Origin: Bacteroidia bacterium
Lineage (GTDB): Bacteria; Bacteroidota; Bacteroidia; Chitinophagales; Chitinophagaceae
NCBI GenBank assembly: GCA_030426665.1
Contig: JAUHYD010000001.1
Span: 1-64,000, forward strand
Direction of reading: 5' to 3'
DNA: 64,000 nucleotides
Numbering within the stretch: position 1 is the stretch's first letter; each line of letters starts with the position of its first letter. Positions 19,901 through 29,800 of the stretch are shown in pieces. Position numbers and translations under genes: made by a program. The notes beneath the pieces are model-generated. The model ran no database searches. It saw nothing but the letters and a program-made list of their open reading frames with translations, and was not told where the DNA came from.

Positions 19901-20124
19901 TCATCAACAGACAGAACGGTATTTATGTCATTGCTTCCTGAGCTGCTACAGACGGATATCGTGTTTGTTGGGCCGCCCGTGAATGTAAGGCCACTGGTCG
20001 GAGACGCAAAAGCAGGAATTCCGAATAGCAACATGCCCGCACACAGTACAGATTTCCCAAAAGACTTTAAGGCTTTTTTGTGGTTGCAGGCAACAGTTTG
20101 GAGATAAAAGTTTCTTAGCTTCAT
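16999..20124 (-). CDS. Large T9SS-sorted protein with repeated PKD-like domains
   Basis: About 1041 residues from ATG 20124, chosen over the GTG at 20154 because the -7 box at 20168-20175 leaves room only for the later start. An atypically long N-terminal signal region ends FGIPAFA. A cadherin-like domain comes first (LTWSENTAPMHGTLSVAY ... YDGADTFMVDV). Then come seven or eight PKD-like repeats of ~90 residues, each with a VNPTPxL linker, an ICDNxxFxY motif, a TFxWSR motif and a YxxTLTANGCSN motif. A type A sorting domain closes the protein (IFPNPATYSINVEL ... GIYIVECY). It is probably an adhesin or matrix protein; no enzymatic signature was seen. Confidence 0.88.
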   Translation of the reverse strand: MKLRNFYLQTVACNHKKALKSFGKSVLCAGMLLFGIPAFASPTSGLTFTGGPTNTISVCSSSGSNDINTVLSVDDPSVGDTLTWSENTAPMHGTLSVAYSDTTTGSTVVPMGMTYTPDMGYDGADTFMVDVTDGNITETVTIYVTVKPLPDVNATVDETVCNNSATIAVSFSGSLIGTSFDWTNDNTSVGLAATGIGDIASFTAMNSTTSATEAMVVVTPKLDGCSGAMDTFVITVNPTPTLSSDTTIGYICDNALFDYTAASAVSGTTFMWSRPSVFGIFGAGTSGSVSISESLDNTTVNPVAVTYTYTLTANGCTNSQFVTVTVNPTPTLFPTPLVGTICDGDTFSFLQNSQTPGVTYSWSRASVTGITNPDASGVDDINEMLFNSTPDPITVDYVDTLHINGCMTTETVSVVVNPTPKLSSSLTLSSICNNDTLDYGAASLTAGTTISWERMAIAGISSPYATGGDTVHEGHTNTTDTQMTVVYDFTLAANGCSNVQQVMVTVNPTPTLNTTLTPPAICDSNFFDYDPGSNTPGATYAWSRAAVTNITNPAASGTNNPSERLRSAASFTVAVTYQFTTTIDGCSNSESVVVVVNPRPKLTNSPVTPICDSTIFAFTPSCATVGFGAKWRRPYVSGIELLAGNDTFAVNEVLDNTTYANVNVAYIYTLTANGCSNEQTVNVLVHPTPELLPTALVDSACSDLPFVYNPDTKTNPAVSFEWSRTAVAGISPTSAADSGVINETLINSTTGTINVIYVYTLTVGASCTNVQSVNVAVRPAAAAPVIGIMPPSSLCEGTLYQNFGAESAPATGVTYTWSAENAEIYATGSDNQNSIVNFNTAGTAVITLSSTIGATGCVGKTSYTVDVNSSTAPMPAVIYRKGKFICLRNDVKDFQWGYDDAITLDSVVMDGETGQSYFNSTPDFSGKHYWVMVNSGDCMRKAYYNKPADNTPRVVSNINDDIASVNIFPNPATYSINVELTTEAVGDVHIEVLNMLGQVIANTNTVNNKADINVASLPSGIYIVECYMEGVKIGASKFVKK

Positions 20125-20167
20125 AATATAAAAGATAAATCGGTTATTGTACACAATAAATCAATGG

Positions 20168-20175
20168 CAAAAATA
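20168..20175 (-). promoter_or_regulatory. -7 box for the PKD-repeat/OmpA operon
   Basis: On the reverse strand the sequence reads TATTTTTG, a perfect TAxxTTTG. The ATG at 20124 is ~44 bp downstream. This supports that start. Confidence 0.65.
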
Positions 20176-20560
20176 GAATAAGTTATACAGACTAACTACT
20201 GTTTTTTAGAGAAAAACTTAATTTGTTGATTAATTGTACATTAACTCACCGATAAAATTTGTCTAATGTAATTCCGGCAAAAAACGCTAATCGAGCATTG
20301 TATTCAACCCGGTGATTCAAACAACATTGCATAATATTTCCTAATATACTACTTCCGTTCATTCATGCAAATATTTCGTTCTATTCGGACAACCAAACAA
20401 AAAAACCGAACTGACTTCAATGCAGGCAAGTAACAAAATGCAGTGTAGCGCATTGAATAATATCCACAAAGCGAATCTTTAATGGCTGCATAATAGAATT
20501 ATTGTTTGTTAAATATTTTACCATCTACCTTAATCTGCCGCAAAATGTAACGGAAGTTAT
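20176..20560. other. Divergent intergenic region upstream of lepB
   Basis: About 385 bp between divergent promoters. It is A+T-rich with no ORF of coding character and no obvious RNA element. Confidence 0.5.
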
Positions 20561-20568
20561 TACTTTTG
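20561..20568 (+). promoter_or_regulatory. -7 box for lepB
   Basis: TACTTTTG is a perfect TAxxTTTG, 24 bp before the lepB ATG. Confidence 0.65.
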
Positions 20569-20592
20569 AAACTTGACTATTAAACGCCCCAC

Positions 20593-21789
20593 ATGGCATT
20601 TTGGAATAAAAAAGAAAAAAAGGCCGAAGAAAACGCCAATAAAAAAAGAAAATCAGTTTTAAGGGAATGGCTTGATGCGGGGCTTTTTGCTATAGTAGCA
20701 GCAACACTTATTCGTACATTCTTCTTTGAAGCCTATACAATCCCTACGGGGTCAATGGAGGGAACAATGCTCGTCAACGATTATTTGTTCGTCAGCAAAC
20801 TGGCTTATGGTCCCCGTATCCCGATGACGCCCCTCGCAATACCATTGGTACATAATACTATGCCTTTGACAGGTGGAAAGTCTTACACCGAGGCTGTTCA
20901 GTGGGGTTACCATCGTATTCCGGGATTCGGCAATGTAGAACGCAATGACGTAGTAGTCTTCAATTTCCCTGCCGGAGATAGCGTTATGGCGGAATACCCT
21001 GATCAGGACTATTATTCAGAGTGCAGAAGATCTGGCAGAGACCTGGTCAACAATCGACTCACAATCATTACTCGTCCGGTAGACAAAAAAGAGAATTATA
21101 TTAAACGATGCGTTGCAGTGCCGGGCGATGTGTTGGAAATAAAAAACACAAGAATATATATTGATGGTAAGGCCACGCCATTATTCCCGCACTCGAAATT
21201 ATTTCATATTGTTTCAACTAACGGCCGCGCCCCTGACGTTTCTGAAGATTTCGAACTGTATGAACGAATAAGTGACAACAAATACGTCTACAATCTCGAA
21301 AACTGCCAGATAGCGGAAATGAAAAAAGCAGGCAACGTAACCGACGTGACTACTTTTATTAATTTCCCTGCAGGTGTTTCATCGCCGCACCCCGGCGAAT
21401 GGGTTTTCCCGCACGACACTGCCCATTTCAAATGGAATCGGGATAATTACGGCCCGATTACTGTTCCTAAGAAAGGAGCAACCGTACAGTTGTCAACCGA
21501 AAACATTGCCCTTTACCGCCGTATCATCGCAAATTATGAAGGGAATAAACTTGAAGAACGTAATGGACAAATCCTGATTAATGGTCAGGTAGCTACATCA
21601 TATACCTTCAAAATGGATTACTACTGGATGATGGGAGATAATCGGCATAACTCACTGGATTCCCGTTATTGGGGATTTGTTCCGGAAGACCACGTTGTCG
21701 GCAAAGCATGGTTTGTTTGGCTCAGCTACGGAGAGCATGGCATCAGGTGGAAGCGACTATTGCACGGTATCCACGCACTGGAAGAGTAG
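20593..21789 (+). CDS. lepB: Signal peptidase I
   Basis: 398 residues. It cleaves Sec signal peptides at the outer face of the inner membrane. A lysine-rich N-terminus (1-25) is followed by one membrane segment (about 26-46). The catalytic Ser is in PTGSMEGTM (Ser54). The catalytic Lys is Lys171 in ENYIKRCVAVPGD. Box E is MGDNRHNSLDSRYWGFVP near residues 345-362. The ~115-residue separation of Ser and Lys is far larger than in E. coli and reflects an insertion (about 75-165), a layout common in Bacteroidota. A second membrane segment is not obvious at the C-terminus. The many exported proteins in this window depend on such an enzyme. Confidence 0.95.
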   Translation: MAFWNKKEKKAEENANKKRKSVLREWLDAGLFAIVAATLIRTFFFEAYTIPTGSMEGTMLVNDYLFVSKLAYGPRIPMTPLAIPLVHNTMPLTGGKSYTEAVQWGYHRIPGFGNVERNDVVVFNFPAGDSVMAEYPDQDYYSECRRSGRDLVNNRLTIITRPVDKKENYIKRCVAVPGDVLEIKNTRIYIDGKATPLFPHSKLFHIVSTNGRAPDVSEDFELYERISDNKYVYNLENCQIAEMKKAGNVTDVTTFINFPAGVSSPHPGEWVFPHDTAHFKWNRDNYGPITVPKKGATVQLSTENIALYRRIIANYEGNKLEERNGQILINGQVATSYTFKMDYYWMMGDNRHNSLDSRYWGFVPEDHVVGKAWFVWLSYGEHGIRWKRLLHGIHALEE

Positions 21790-21957
21790 TCGATTGCATT
21801 TATCCCGCCGGTATGTTCATCTTTACTCTAATACTTTAGCGGGGAGAATACACATTTTCCGAATTATGTCTTCGTTTTATGGAAAACAGGCTTTACTGTA
21901 TCTTTAGAATGTACGGGCAGTGCTAATCAAAGTGCTGATAGTACAAATTAAGACAAT

Positions 21958-22530
21958 TTGCATCCACACTCCAAACATAACGAACTAACAGACAACGAAC
22001 TTTTGCTGGCATACCGGGCAGATAACAATAATATCTGGCTGGGTTATCTGTTACAGCGGTATACGAGTCTCTTATTGGGTGTGGCATACAAATACCTTCA
22101 GGATAGCGCAGCTGCCGAAGATGCAGTGCAACAAGTTTTCGAGACGGCCCTTACTCGACTTCCAGATGAAAAAGTGCAAAACTTCAAGGGGTGGCTCTAT
22201 ATTGTTATGAGAAATCATTGTCTGCAACAAATACGCGACAAAAAGTATTTCGCTGATGAATCAGTAATCAACTCTTTGACTTCAAATGAGACATCACTGG
22301 AAGAAGCGAAATGGTACAACCATTCCCTGGACCAATTGGACGAGGCTCTGAAAATGCTTAATGACGCACAGAGAGAAACGATAACTTTGTTTTACCTGAA
22401 AAAATGCAGTTACGAACAGATAACCGAAAAAACGGGTCTTAATTTTATGCAGGTAAAAAGTTACATTCAAAACGGAAAAAGAAACCTCAAGACGATACTA
22501 TTGAAGAAACTTAGGAATGCAGAAAAATGA
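21958..22530 (+). CDS. ECF-type RNA polymerase sigma factor (TTG start)
   Basis: 190 residues. Region 2 covers about 20-90 (AAAEDAVQQVFETAL, KGWLYIVMRNHCLQQI). Region 4 covers about 130-185 (LNDAQRETITLFYLKKCSYE, MQVKSYIQNGKRNLK). The frame is closed by TAA at 21949-21951, so TTG at 21958 is the earliest possible start; no usable ATG exists before the conserved region. The stop overlaps the next gene by 4 bp (ATGA), the classical arrangement of a sigma/anti-sigma pair. Confidence 0.9.
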   Translation: MHPHSKHNELTDNELLLAYRADNNNIWLGYLLQRYTSLLLGVAYKYLQDSAAAEDAVQQVFETALTRLPDEKVQNFKGWLYIVMRNHCLQQIRDKKYFADESVINSLTSNETSLEEAKWYNHSLDQLDEALKMLNDAQRETITLFYLKKCSYEQITEKTGLNFMQVKSYIQNGKRNLKTILLKKLRNAEK

Positions 22531-22877
22531 GTAGAGAAGAAAACATATCGCCATTGAATAATCAACCCGAATCGCTTTCGGAAGATAAGCTGAAGGCTTA
22601 TCTGGACGGCATTTTGCCGCCAAACGAGCAACACCGGATTGAACTATGGTTGGCAGAAGAGGGAATGGAAAGCGACGCGTTGGAAGGGCTGAAAAAAATG
22701 GATCAAAACCAACGCAGAAAATCAGTTAACAACCTCAACGTTAAATTAAGCAAGTCAGTAAAAAACAGGAAAGCAAAGCGAAGAAAAGTAAACCCTGACA
22801 TCAATATCTTTATTGCTGTTGCCGTGATTCTGATGTTGGCAGTAATTTGCATGATGGTTATTAAATATGCCCTTTAG
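22527..22877 (+). CDS. Probable small membrane anti-sigma factor
   Basis: 116 residues, overlapping the sigma gene by 4 bp. The N-terminal 65 residues are acidic and helical (LSEDKLKAYLDGILPPNEQ, then HRIELWLAEEGMESDALEGL). This resembles the start of Bacteroidota anti-sigma proteins of the kind that bury the sigma factor. A basic stretch with KNRKAKRRK (about 78-86) precedes one C-terminal transmembrane helix (about 93-113). No periplasmic sensor domain follows, so if it senses the envelope it must do so through the membrane helix or a partner. Assigned from position and shape; sequence similarity is not distinctive. Confidence 0.75.
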   Translation: MSREENISPLNNQPESLSEDKLKAYLDGILPPNEQHRIELWLAEEGMESDALEGLKKMDQNQRRKSVNNLNVKLSKSVKNRKAKRRKVNPDINIFIAVAVILMLAVICMMVIKYAL

Positions 22878-23161
22878 AAACCCTCCAATTTAGGGCAAAA
22901 ATTAGTGCAAAACACCTACAATATTTTTACTTAATATTCCTGCCTTACATACAAACGTAATTCAATGTCATCTTTTTCCTAATGGTTGGTTAATGGCGCC
23001 AACTTTGTAGGTAAGCATCGGCATTTGTTCTATTTTTATCAAAATATATAGCACAAGATTATAATAAGTTTATTCAAGTTAGTATAGCTTGAACTTGTAG
23101 TATATGTGCTACTGTATATTTTGAAATGAAAAACGAGTTAGTAAGCAAATAAATCTAAGAC
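22878..23161. other. Leader region of the first NHL-repeat gene
   Basis: 284 bp without a gene. An inverted repeat TTCAAG-N9-CTTGAA lies at about 23073-23093, and an AACTTTG element near 23001-23007 resembles an imperfect -7 box. The long leader before the ATG at 23162 may be regulatory. Confidence 0.4.
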
Positions 23162-26100
23162 ATGAAACAATTCCCCTTGTTTTGCTTAGCACTTGGTGCA
23201 GGCATCCTTTTGTCATTATCATCGTACGGTCAAAGTACCACGATCACGACCTTTGCAGGTAACGGTGTTTCCGGATATTCCGGAGACGGTGGTCCGGCAA
23301 CAAATGCAAATATCAGAAACACTTACACCCTCGGCAGCGACGGCGTAGGAAATGTATATATTGCTGATACGCATAATAATGTTGTCCGTAAAATCACCAA
23401 TACCGGTGTTATCAGCACCATTGCTGGTAATGGTACTACAGGTTTTAGTGGCGACGGAGGTCAGGCTACTGCGGCTCAACTGAACGGGCCTTACGGTATC
23501 GTAGTTGACGCAAGCAACAATGTCTATATTGCCGATAATTCCAACAACCGTATTCGCAAAGTAGACCCTTCCGGAATCATCACGACGTTTGCAGGTGGTA
23601 GCCTTGGTTCCCCGATTGACGCTGGCCAGGCAACAGATGCGGTTCTTGCTAGTCCTTCATCGCTTGCTGTTGATGCGAGTGGGAACATATACGTTACAGA
23701 ATTCCTGACTGCAAAAGTTCGCAAAATAACTCCGGGCGGAGTATTTTCTACTATTGCAGGTAATGGTACTTTTAGCTACACGGGAGATGGTGGTCCGGCA
23801 ACAGATGCAACTGTCGGCCAAATTCGCGGGATTGGTGTAGATGCGAGTAACAATGTTTACTTCTACGACAACACATACAGCGTTGTACGTAAAATATCTG
23901 CCGGTGGTATAATCAGTACAGTTGCCGGTGGCGGTGTAGACAATGTTGCAGATAGTGTTGATGCGCTTACTGCTTCAATAACAGGATTGTATTCTATGGC
24001 AGTAGATCCATCCGGAAACATCTACCTACCTGATGGCATTGATGCAGTTGTAAGAATGGTGAATACAGACGGGATTATTAAGACAATTGCCGGTACACAT
24101 TCTTCGCACTTTTATGCAGGTGATGGCGGTCCCGCAACTGACGCTTCTATCATTTATCCTCAATGTGTGGCGGCAGATGCTGTTGGAAATATATACGTTG
24201 GTGACTATGGTAACGAAAGAGTAAGAAAAGTGGCATTGGATTTTACAGGGTCTAACACAATTTGTCAAACATCTGTTACAACTATGAGTTATCCTGTAAG
24301 CGGTGGTACATGGAGCAGCAGCAATCCGGCAGTTGCAACAGTAAACAGCAGCACAGGAGAAATTACCGGTTTAACAAACGGAACCGTAATAATCAGCTAT
24401 ACTATCGGGGGCTTCTCTGCAACTGTTCTTGCCACAGTGATGCCTTTGCCAAATTCAGGCACAATATCCGGTCCTTCGGTCGTTCCAATCGGTGGATCCA
24501 TCGCACTGTCAAGCACTCAACCGGGTGGCGTATGGAGTGGCTGTAACAACTCTGTAGCAACAATTGATGGAGGCGGAAATGTATCCGGACTATCTAATGG
24601 TAGTGCTTTGATGTCTTATACAGTTACCAATGGCTGCGGCTCTTCACATGCTACATTCCCGGTAACGGTAGGTAGCTGTGTTGCAGCAACTAATATATCA
24701 ACAATAGCCGGCAACCACGTAGCAGGATATAGTGGCGATGGCGGACCGGCGAGCGAAGCAGAATTAACTGCACCACATGCCATAGTAGCAGATGCAAGCG
24801 GTAACGTGTTTATTGCCGATAGATTTAATCATGTAATTCGCAAAATTAATCCTTCAGGAACCATTAGCACTATTGCGGGCACGGGCGTTGCGGGTTTTTC
24901 AGGAGACGGTGGTCCGGCTTCTAATGCAGCACTTAACAACCCTGCAGGTCTCGCATTCGATGGTGACGGTAATCTATACATTGCTGACATGTACAATGAG
25001 CGTATTCGTAAAATTGACTTGTCTGGAAACATCTCTACGGTTGCCGGAAATGGCTATCATGGAGGTTGGATGGGTGCACCATTCGGAAATGGCGGCCCTG
25101 CAACTGATGCTGCATTGGTTTATCCGATTGCCTTAGCAGTTTCTTGCTCTGGAGAAATGTATATTGCTGAATATGGTAGTCAAAGAGTACGCAAAGTCGA
25201 CGAAGCAGGCATTATAACAAACTTCGCAGGTACTGCAAGAGCAGGATATAATGGCGATGGCCTTCCGGCAACAGATGCAGAACTTAACCACCCTCACGGT
25301 GTTGCCCTTGATGTAGATGGCAATGTATATATTGCTGACGCATGGAATAACAGAGTTCGTATCGTAGAAGCAACTACCGGAAAGATGTACACATATGCTG
25401 GCAATGGTGCAGCAACATACGCGGGCGACGGTATGCCCAAAGGGTCTGCAAGCCTTTGGATACCATGGGGTATTACATTTGATGGTTGTGGTAACTTATA
25501 TATCTGTGATTACAACAATAATGCTGTTCGGGTAGTTGACAAATCAACAGGCTACATTACAACGTTCGCAGGAAACGGTCAACGTGGTTGGGGTTATACC
25601 GGCGACGGAGGACCGGCAACTGATGCAAGTATATACTTGCCAAGCGGTCTTGCTATCGACGGATCAGGGAACATCTACGTAGCAGACTATGGTAATAACC
25701 TTATCCGCCTTATCGGCTCAACTGGTTATGCAGCTCGTGCTTACGCAGGAGGAACTACACAAACTATACATACGTGCGAAGGCAAAACCACTTCAATCGA
25801 CGACATGATGGCTATCTCAAACGAAACAGGAAGCGCTACATGGACTATCGGTAATAAGCCGCTCCACGGAACCATTGAAGGACTTAACGGAGCTACAGCT
25901 CAAAAAGGTGGCATGATTACCACAAAGGGTCTTACTTACGTTCCAGAGGCCGGATTTAGCGGTGTTGATGAATTCACTATTCTTGTTAATGATGGCACTT
26001 CGAAAGCAGCAACTACAATTACAGCAATAGTAAACGCATTGCCAAATGTTGGAGCTATCGTAAGCGACAACGTTATAACGGACAGCAAAGTTGCACTATC

Positions 26101-26545
26101 TAATCCTACTGCCGATGAAGGAGGACAATGGAGCAGCAGCAATACACAAATTGCAACAGTTGATGAAAATGGCGTAGTTGCCGCTCACATGAATGGCGTA
26201 GTAACCATTTCATATACTTTGACAAATGAATGTGGTGCTAAAAGCGCAACATCTACTATAGTAAGTGAAGTAAATGTTCCCGGCCCTTCACAGCTTTCTG
26301 TGTTCCCTAACCCAACAACAGGTACCTTTAGCTGCGAATTCAGCAGCGATGTAGACGCACAGTTGGAGTTGGTAACAACAGACATGACGGGAAGAGTATT
26401 ATTTACACAACCGGTAACTGCAACACCGGGACTAAACAAAGTAAACGTGACATTGCCTGATGGTGTAAATTCAGGACTGTTTATGGTTTCACTTGGTAAT
26501 GGTAGCGTAAATTATCAAAGCGTAAAAATTACAGTTGGTAAGTAA
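23162..26545 (+). CDS. NHL-repeat T9SS-sorted secreted protein (copy 1)
   Basis: 1127 residues. Signal peptide about 1-23 (MKQFPLFCLALGAGILLSLS). A first NHL propeller covers about 28-365 (units AGNGTTGFSGDGGQATAAQL and NNVYIADNSNNRIRKVDPSG). Ig-like/BIG2 segments are at about 370-505 (GGTWSSSNPAVATVNSSTGE). A second NHL propeller is at about 510-860. A cadherin/Ig-like module comes next at about 870-955, then another BIG2 segment, and a type A sorting domain at about 1045-1127 (VFPNPTTGTFSCEF). NHL propellers are protein or ligand binding scaffolds; the target is unknown. It is a tandem paralogue of the gene at 26892 (about 75-80% of residues shared by eye, much higher in the 3' half). Confidence 0.92.
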   Translation: MKQFPLFCLALGAGILLSLSSYGQSTTITTFAGNGVSGYSGDGGPATNANIRNTYTLGSDGVGNVYIADTHNNVVRKITNTGVISTIAGNGTTGFSGDGGQATAAQLNGPYGIVVDASNNVYIADNSNNRIRKVDPSGIITTFAGGSLGSPIDAGQATDAVLASPSSLAVDASGNIYVTEFLTAKVRKITPGGVFSTIAGNGTFSYTGDGGPATDATVGQIRGIGVDASNNVYFYDNTYSVVRKISAGGIISTVAGGGVDNVADSVDALTASITGLYSMAVDPSGNIYLPDGIDAVVRMVNTDGIIKTIAGTHSSHFYAGDGGPATDASIIYPQCVAADAVGNIYVGDYGNERVRKVALDFTGSNTICQTSVTTMSYPVSGGTWSSSNPAVATVNSSTGEITGLTNGTVIISYTIGGFSATVLATVMPLPNSGTISGPSVVPIGGSIALSSTQPGGVWSGCNNSVATIDGGGNVSGLSNGSALMSYTVTNGCGSSHATFPVTVGSCVAATNISTIAGNHVAGYSGDGGPASEAELTAPHAIVADASGNVFIADRFNHVIRKINPSGTISTIAGTGVAGFSGDGGPASNAALNNPAGLAFDGDGNLYIADMYNERIRKIDLSGNISTVAGNGYHGGWMGAPFGNGGPATDAALVYPIALAVSCSGEMYIAEYGSQRVRKVDEAGIITNFAGTARAGYNGDGLPATDAELNHPHGVALDVDGNVYIADAWNNRVRIVEATTGKMYTYAGNGAATYAGDGMPKGSASLWIPWGITFDGCGNLYICDYNNNAVRVVDKSTGYITTFAGNGQRGWGYTGDGGPATDASIYLPSGLAIDGSGNIYVADYGNNLIRLIGSTGYAARAYAGGTTQTIHTCEGKTTSIDDMMAISNETGSATWTIGNKPLHGTIEGLNGATAQKGGMITTKGLTYVPEAGFSGVDEFTILVNDGTSKAATTITAIVNALPNVGAIVSDNVITDSKVALSNPTADEGGQWSSSNTQIATVDENGVVAAHMNGVVTISYTLTNECGAKSATSTIVSEVNVPGPSQLSVFPNPTTGTFSCEFSSDVDAQLELVTTDMTGRVLFTQPVTATPGLNKVNVTLPDGVNSGLFMVSLGNGSVNYQSVKITVGK
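25430..26545 (+). repeat. Near-identical duplicated 3' segment (copy 1; partner 29157-30272)
   Basis: The last ~1.1 kb of the two NHL genes match with only scattered substitutions at a fixed offset of 3727 bp. Runs of more than 60 identical bases include the stretch after 26008 and its partner after 29735. The first kilobase of the genes shows far more differences. Confidence 0.85.
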
Positions 26546-26574
26546 TAGCGAGAATTAATTAAACCATTCATCCG

Positions 26575-26606
26575 GAAAGCCTGACGTTGTAAAAACGTCA
26601 GGCTTT
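26575..26606 (+). terminator. Rho-independent terminator
   Basis: GAAAGCCTGACGT pairs perfectly with ACGTCAGGCTTTC across a 6-nt loop, followed by TTACTT. It lies 30 bp after the first NHL gene, so the two NHL paralogues are transcribed separately. Confidence 0.85.
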
Positions 26607-26891
26607 CTTACTTACATACCCGACAATAAATGCAGCCCGGTCGTTGTCTTCACAAGTGTTGATTATTAAATCGCTGACAATCAATCATATTTTCGTATCC
26701 AAACTCTATTTCATTTTAGTAAACGGTATGTTAATGACTATCATTTACATACTACGTAGTAAACATTTCTCTACTTTTATAAGATATTAAATTGTGAATT
26801 AATTTCTTGGCTCATTGTGCTCATCTCGGCTTGTGCGTCAGGAAATAAACATTTGGATTCCGATTTAATAAAACAATAAATCTAAAAAGCT
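26607..26891. other. Leader region of the second NHL-repeat gene
   Basis: 285 bp without a gene. It contains a perfect 12-bp palindrome TACTACGTAGTA (26750-26761) and a nearby repeated TAGTAAAC, possibly an operator. Although the flanking genes are duplicates, this leader is not recognisably similar to the leader of copy 1. Confidence 0.4.
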
Positions 26892-29800
26892 ATGAAACAG
26901 TCCCCCTTGTTCAGCTTTGCACTATGTGCAAGCATTTTTTTGTCATCTTCGTTGCACGCACAAAACAGAACTATAACAAATTTTGCCGGTGGCGGATCGT
27001 CTTATGGTGACGGAGGTCCGGCTACCGATGCAATGCTCCACACACTTTCTGAAGTTGCTACCGATGGCATCGGCAACGTGTACATCGTGTGTTATAGTGA
27101 CAACGTTATCCGGAGAGTAGATAATATGGGCACAATTACTACCGTTGCAGGTAATGTATCATCCGGATTTAGCGGTGATGGCGGACAAGCGACTGCAGCC
27201 CAATTGAATGCACCTACCGACATTGCAGTTGATGCCAGTCAAAACATATACATTGTAGATAGAGGCAATAACCGTATACGTAAAGTAGACCCTTCAGGGG
27301 TTATCACTACGTTTGCCGGAGGAAGCCTTGGGTCTCCAATTGACGTAGGACCAGCAACAGACGCTGTATTAGACAGACCGAATTCTATAACCGTCGATAA
27401 AAACGGATATGTCTACTTTACCGAACAAACAAGTAATAAAATTCGTCAGGTATCTCCAAGTGGAAATATGACCCTTTATACACAAAGTGCCGGCTCCGGC
27501 TACAGTGGAGATGGCGGTCCGGCAACGGATGCACAATGGGGTGGCATGGATAACCTGACCGTCGACAATGACCTGAATCTTTACTTTTTCGACTTTAATA
27601 ATAATGTCATTCGTAAGATATCTTCATTAAACGGTTACATTAGCACATTTGCTGGGGGAGGTTCTGACTACAACGCTAATAACATAAGTGCCTTAACAGC
27701 TGATTTGTCAGGAGTAACTTCCATAACATTTGATGCCACAGGAAGCATGTATCTCGGAGATCGTGATTATGCAGTCGTTCGCATGATAGATACAAACGGT
27801 ATTATCTCAACAATTGCCGGTAGCGTATTTTCGTTCGGTTATAGCGGTGATGGAGGTCCTGCAACTGCCGCCCAACTACCGTTTCCTAATGGACTTGCAA
27901 CAGACGCAGTTGGAAATGTTTATGTTAGCGACCACGACATTTGGGCCGTTCGGAAAATAGCATACGACTTTTCAGGAACCAATACTGTTTGTGTGTCGTC
28001 TACCACAACATTAAGCTATCCTGTTAGTGGTGGCGCATGGAGTAGCAGTAACCCGTCTATAGCTTCAGTAAATAGCAGCACAGGCGAAATAGACGGTATT
28101 TCCGCCGGAACAGCAACAATCAGCTACACAATTAGCGGATCTTCTGCAACAACAGTTGTAACGGTAATGACGACTCCTGACGCCGGATCTATATCAGGTC
28201 CATCGGTTGTTTCAGTTGGTGGTTCGATTGCACTTTCAAGCACTCAACCTGGCGGTGTTTGGAGTGGCTGTAACAATTCAGTAGGAACAATAGATGGCAG
28301 CGGAAACGTATCAGGGATATCAAACGGAAGTGCATTGATGTCCTATACTGTAACAAGCAGCTGTGGATCGTCAACTGCTACATTCCCTGTAACGGTGGGT
28401 AGTTGTGTTGCGGCAACTAATATATCTACAATAGCCGGAAATCACGTAGCAGGATATAGTGGCGATGGCGGACCGGCAAGTGAAGCACAAATTACCGCAC
28501 CTCATGCTGTAGTAGCTGATGCGGTAGGTAATGTATATGTCGCTGACCGTTTCAACCATGTTATTCGTAAAATCAATCCTTCAGGAATAATTTCAACAGT
28601 AGCGGGTACAGGTACTGCCGGTTTTACAGGAGACGGCGGTCCGGCATCGAATGCAGCCCTAAATAACCCTGCAGGTTTGGCGTTGGACGGCGACGGCAAT
28701 CTGTACATTGCAGACATGTATAACGAGCGTATTCGTAAAATTGACCTATCAGGAAACATCTATACCGTTGCCGGAAATGGCTATCATGGAGGTTGGATGG
28801 GTGCACCTTTCGGAAATGGTGGTCCCGCAACTGATGCCGCATTAGTTTATCCTATCGCACTGGCAGTATCTTGCTCAGGTGAAATGTATATCTCTGAATA
28901 TGGCAGCCAACGCATTCGTAAGATTGATGCAAATGGAATTATTTCAAACTTCGCAGGTACAGCAAGAGCAGGATACAATGGAGATGGCATACCCGCTACC
29001 GCTGCTGACTTGAATCATCCGCACGGTATTGCGCTGGATGCAGAGGGAAACGTTTACATCGCTGACGCATGGAATAATAGAATCCGAATAGTCGAAGCAA
29101 CTACCGGGAAAATATATACTTATGCAGGTAATGGCGTTGCGGCTTACGCCGGTGACGGTATGCCAAAAGGGTCTGCAAGCCTTTGGATACCATGGGGAAT
29201 TACATTTGATGGCTGTGGCAATTTATACATCTGCGATTACAACAACAATGCTGTGCGCGTTGTAGATAAAGCTTCGGGCTATCTTTCCGGCTTCGCAGGA
29301 AACGGTCAACGTGGCTGGGGTTATACCGGCGACGGTGGACCGGCAACTGATGCAAGTATCTATCTGCCGAGCGGTCTTGCTATCGACGGATCAGGAAACA
29401 TCTACGTAGCAGACTACGGTAATAACCTTATCCGCCTTATTGGCTCAACTGGTTATGCAGCTCGTGCTTACGCAGGTGGAACTACACAAACTATACATAC
29501 GTGCGAAGGCAAAACCACTTCAATCGACGACATGATGGCTATCTCAAACGAAACAGGAGGCGCTACATGGACTATCGGTAATAAGCCGCTCCACGGAACA
29601 ATTGAAGGCCTAAACGGTGCTACTGCTCAAAGAGGTGGCATGATTACCACAAAGGGTCTTACTTACGTTCCCGAGGCAGGATTTAGCGGTGTTGATGAAT
29701 TCACTATTCTTGTTAATGATGGCACTTCGAAAGCAGCAACTACAATTACAGCAATAGTAAACGCATTGCCAAATGTTGGAGCTATCGTAAGCGACAACGT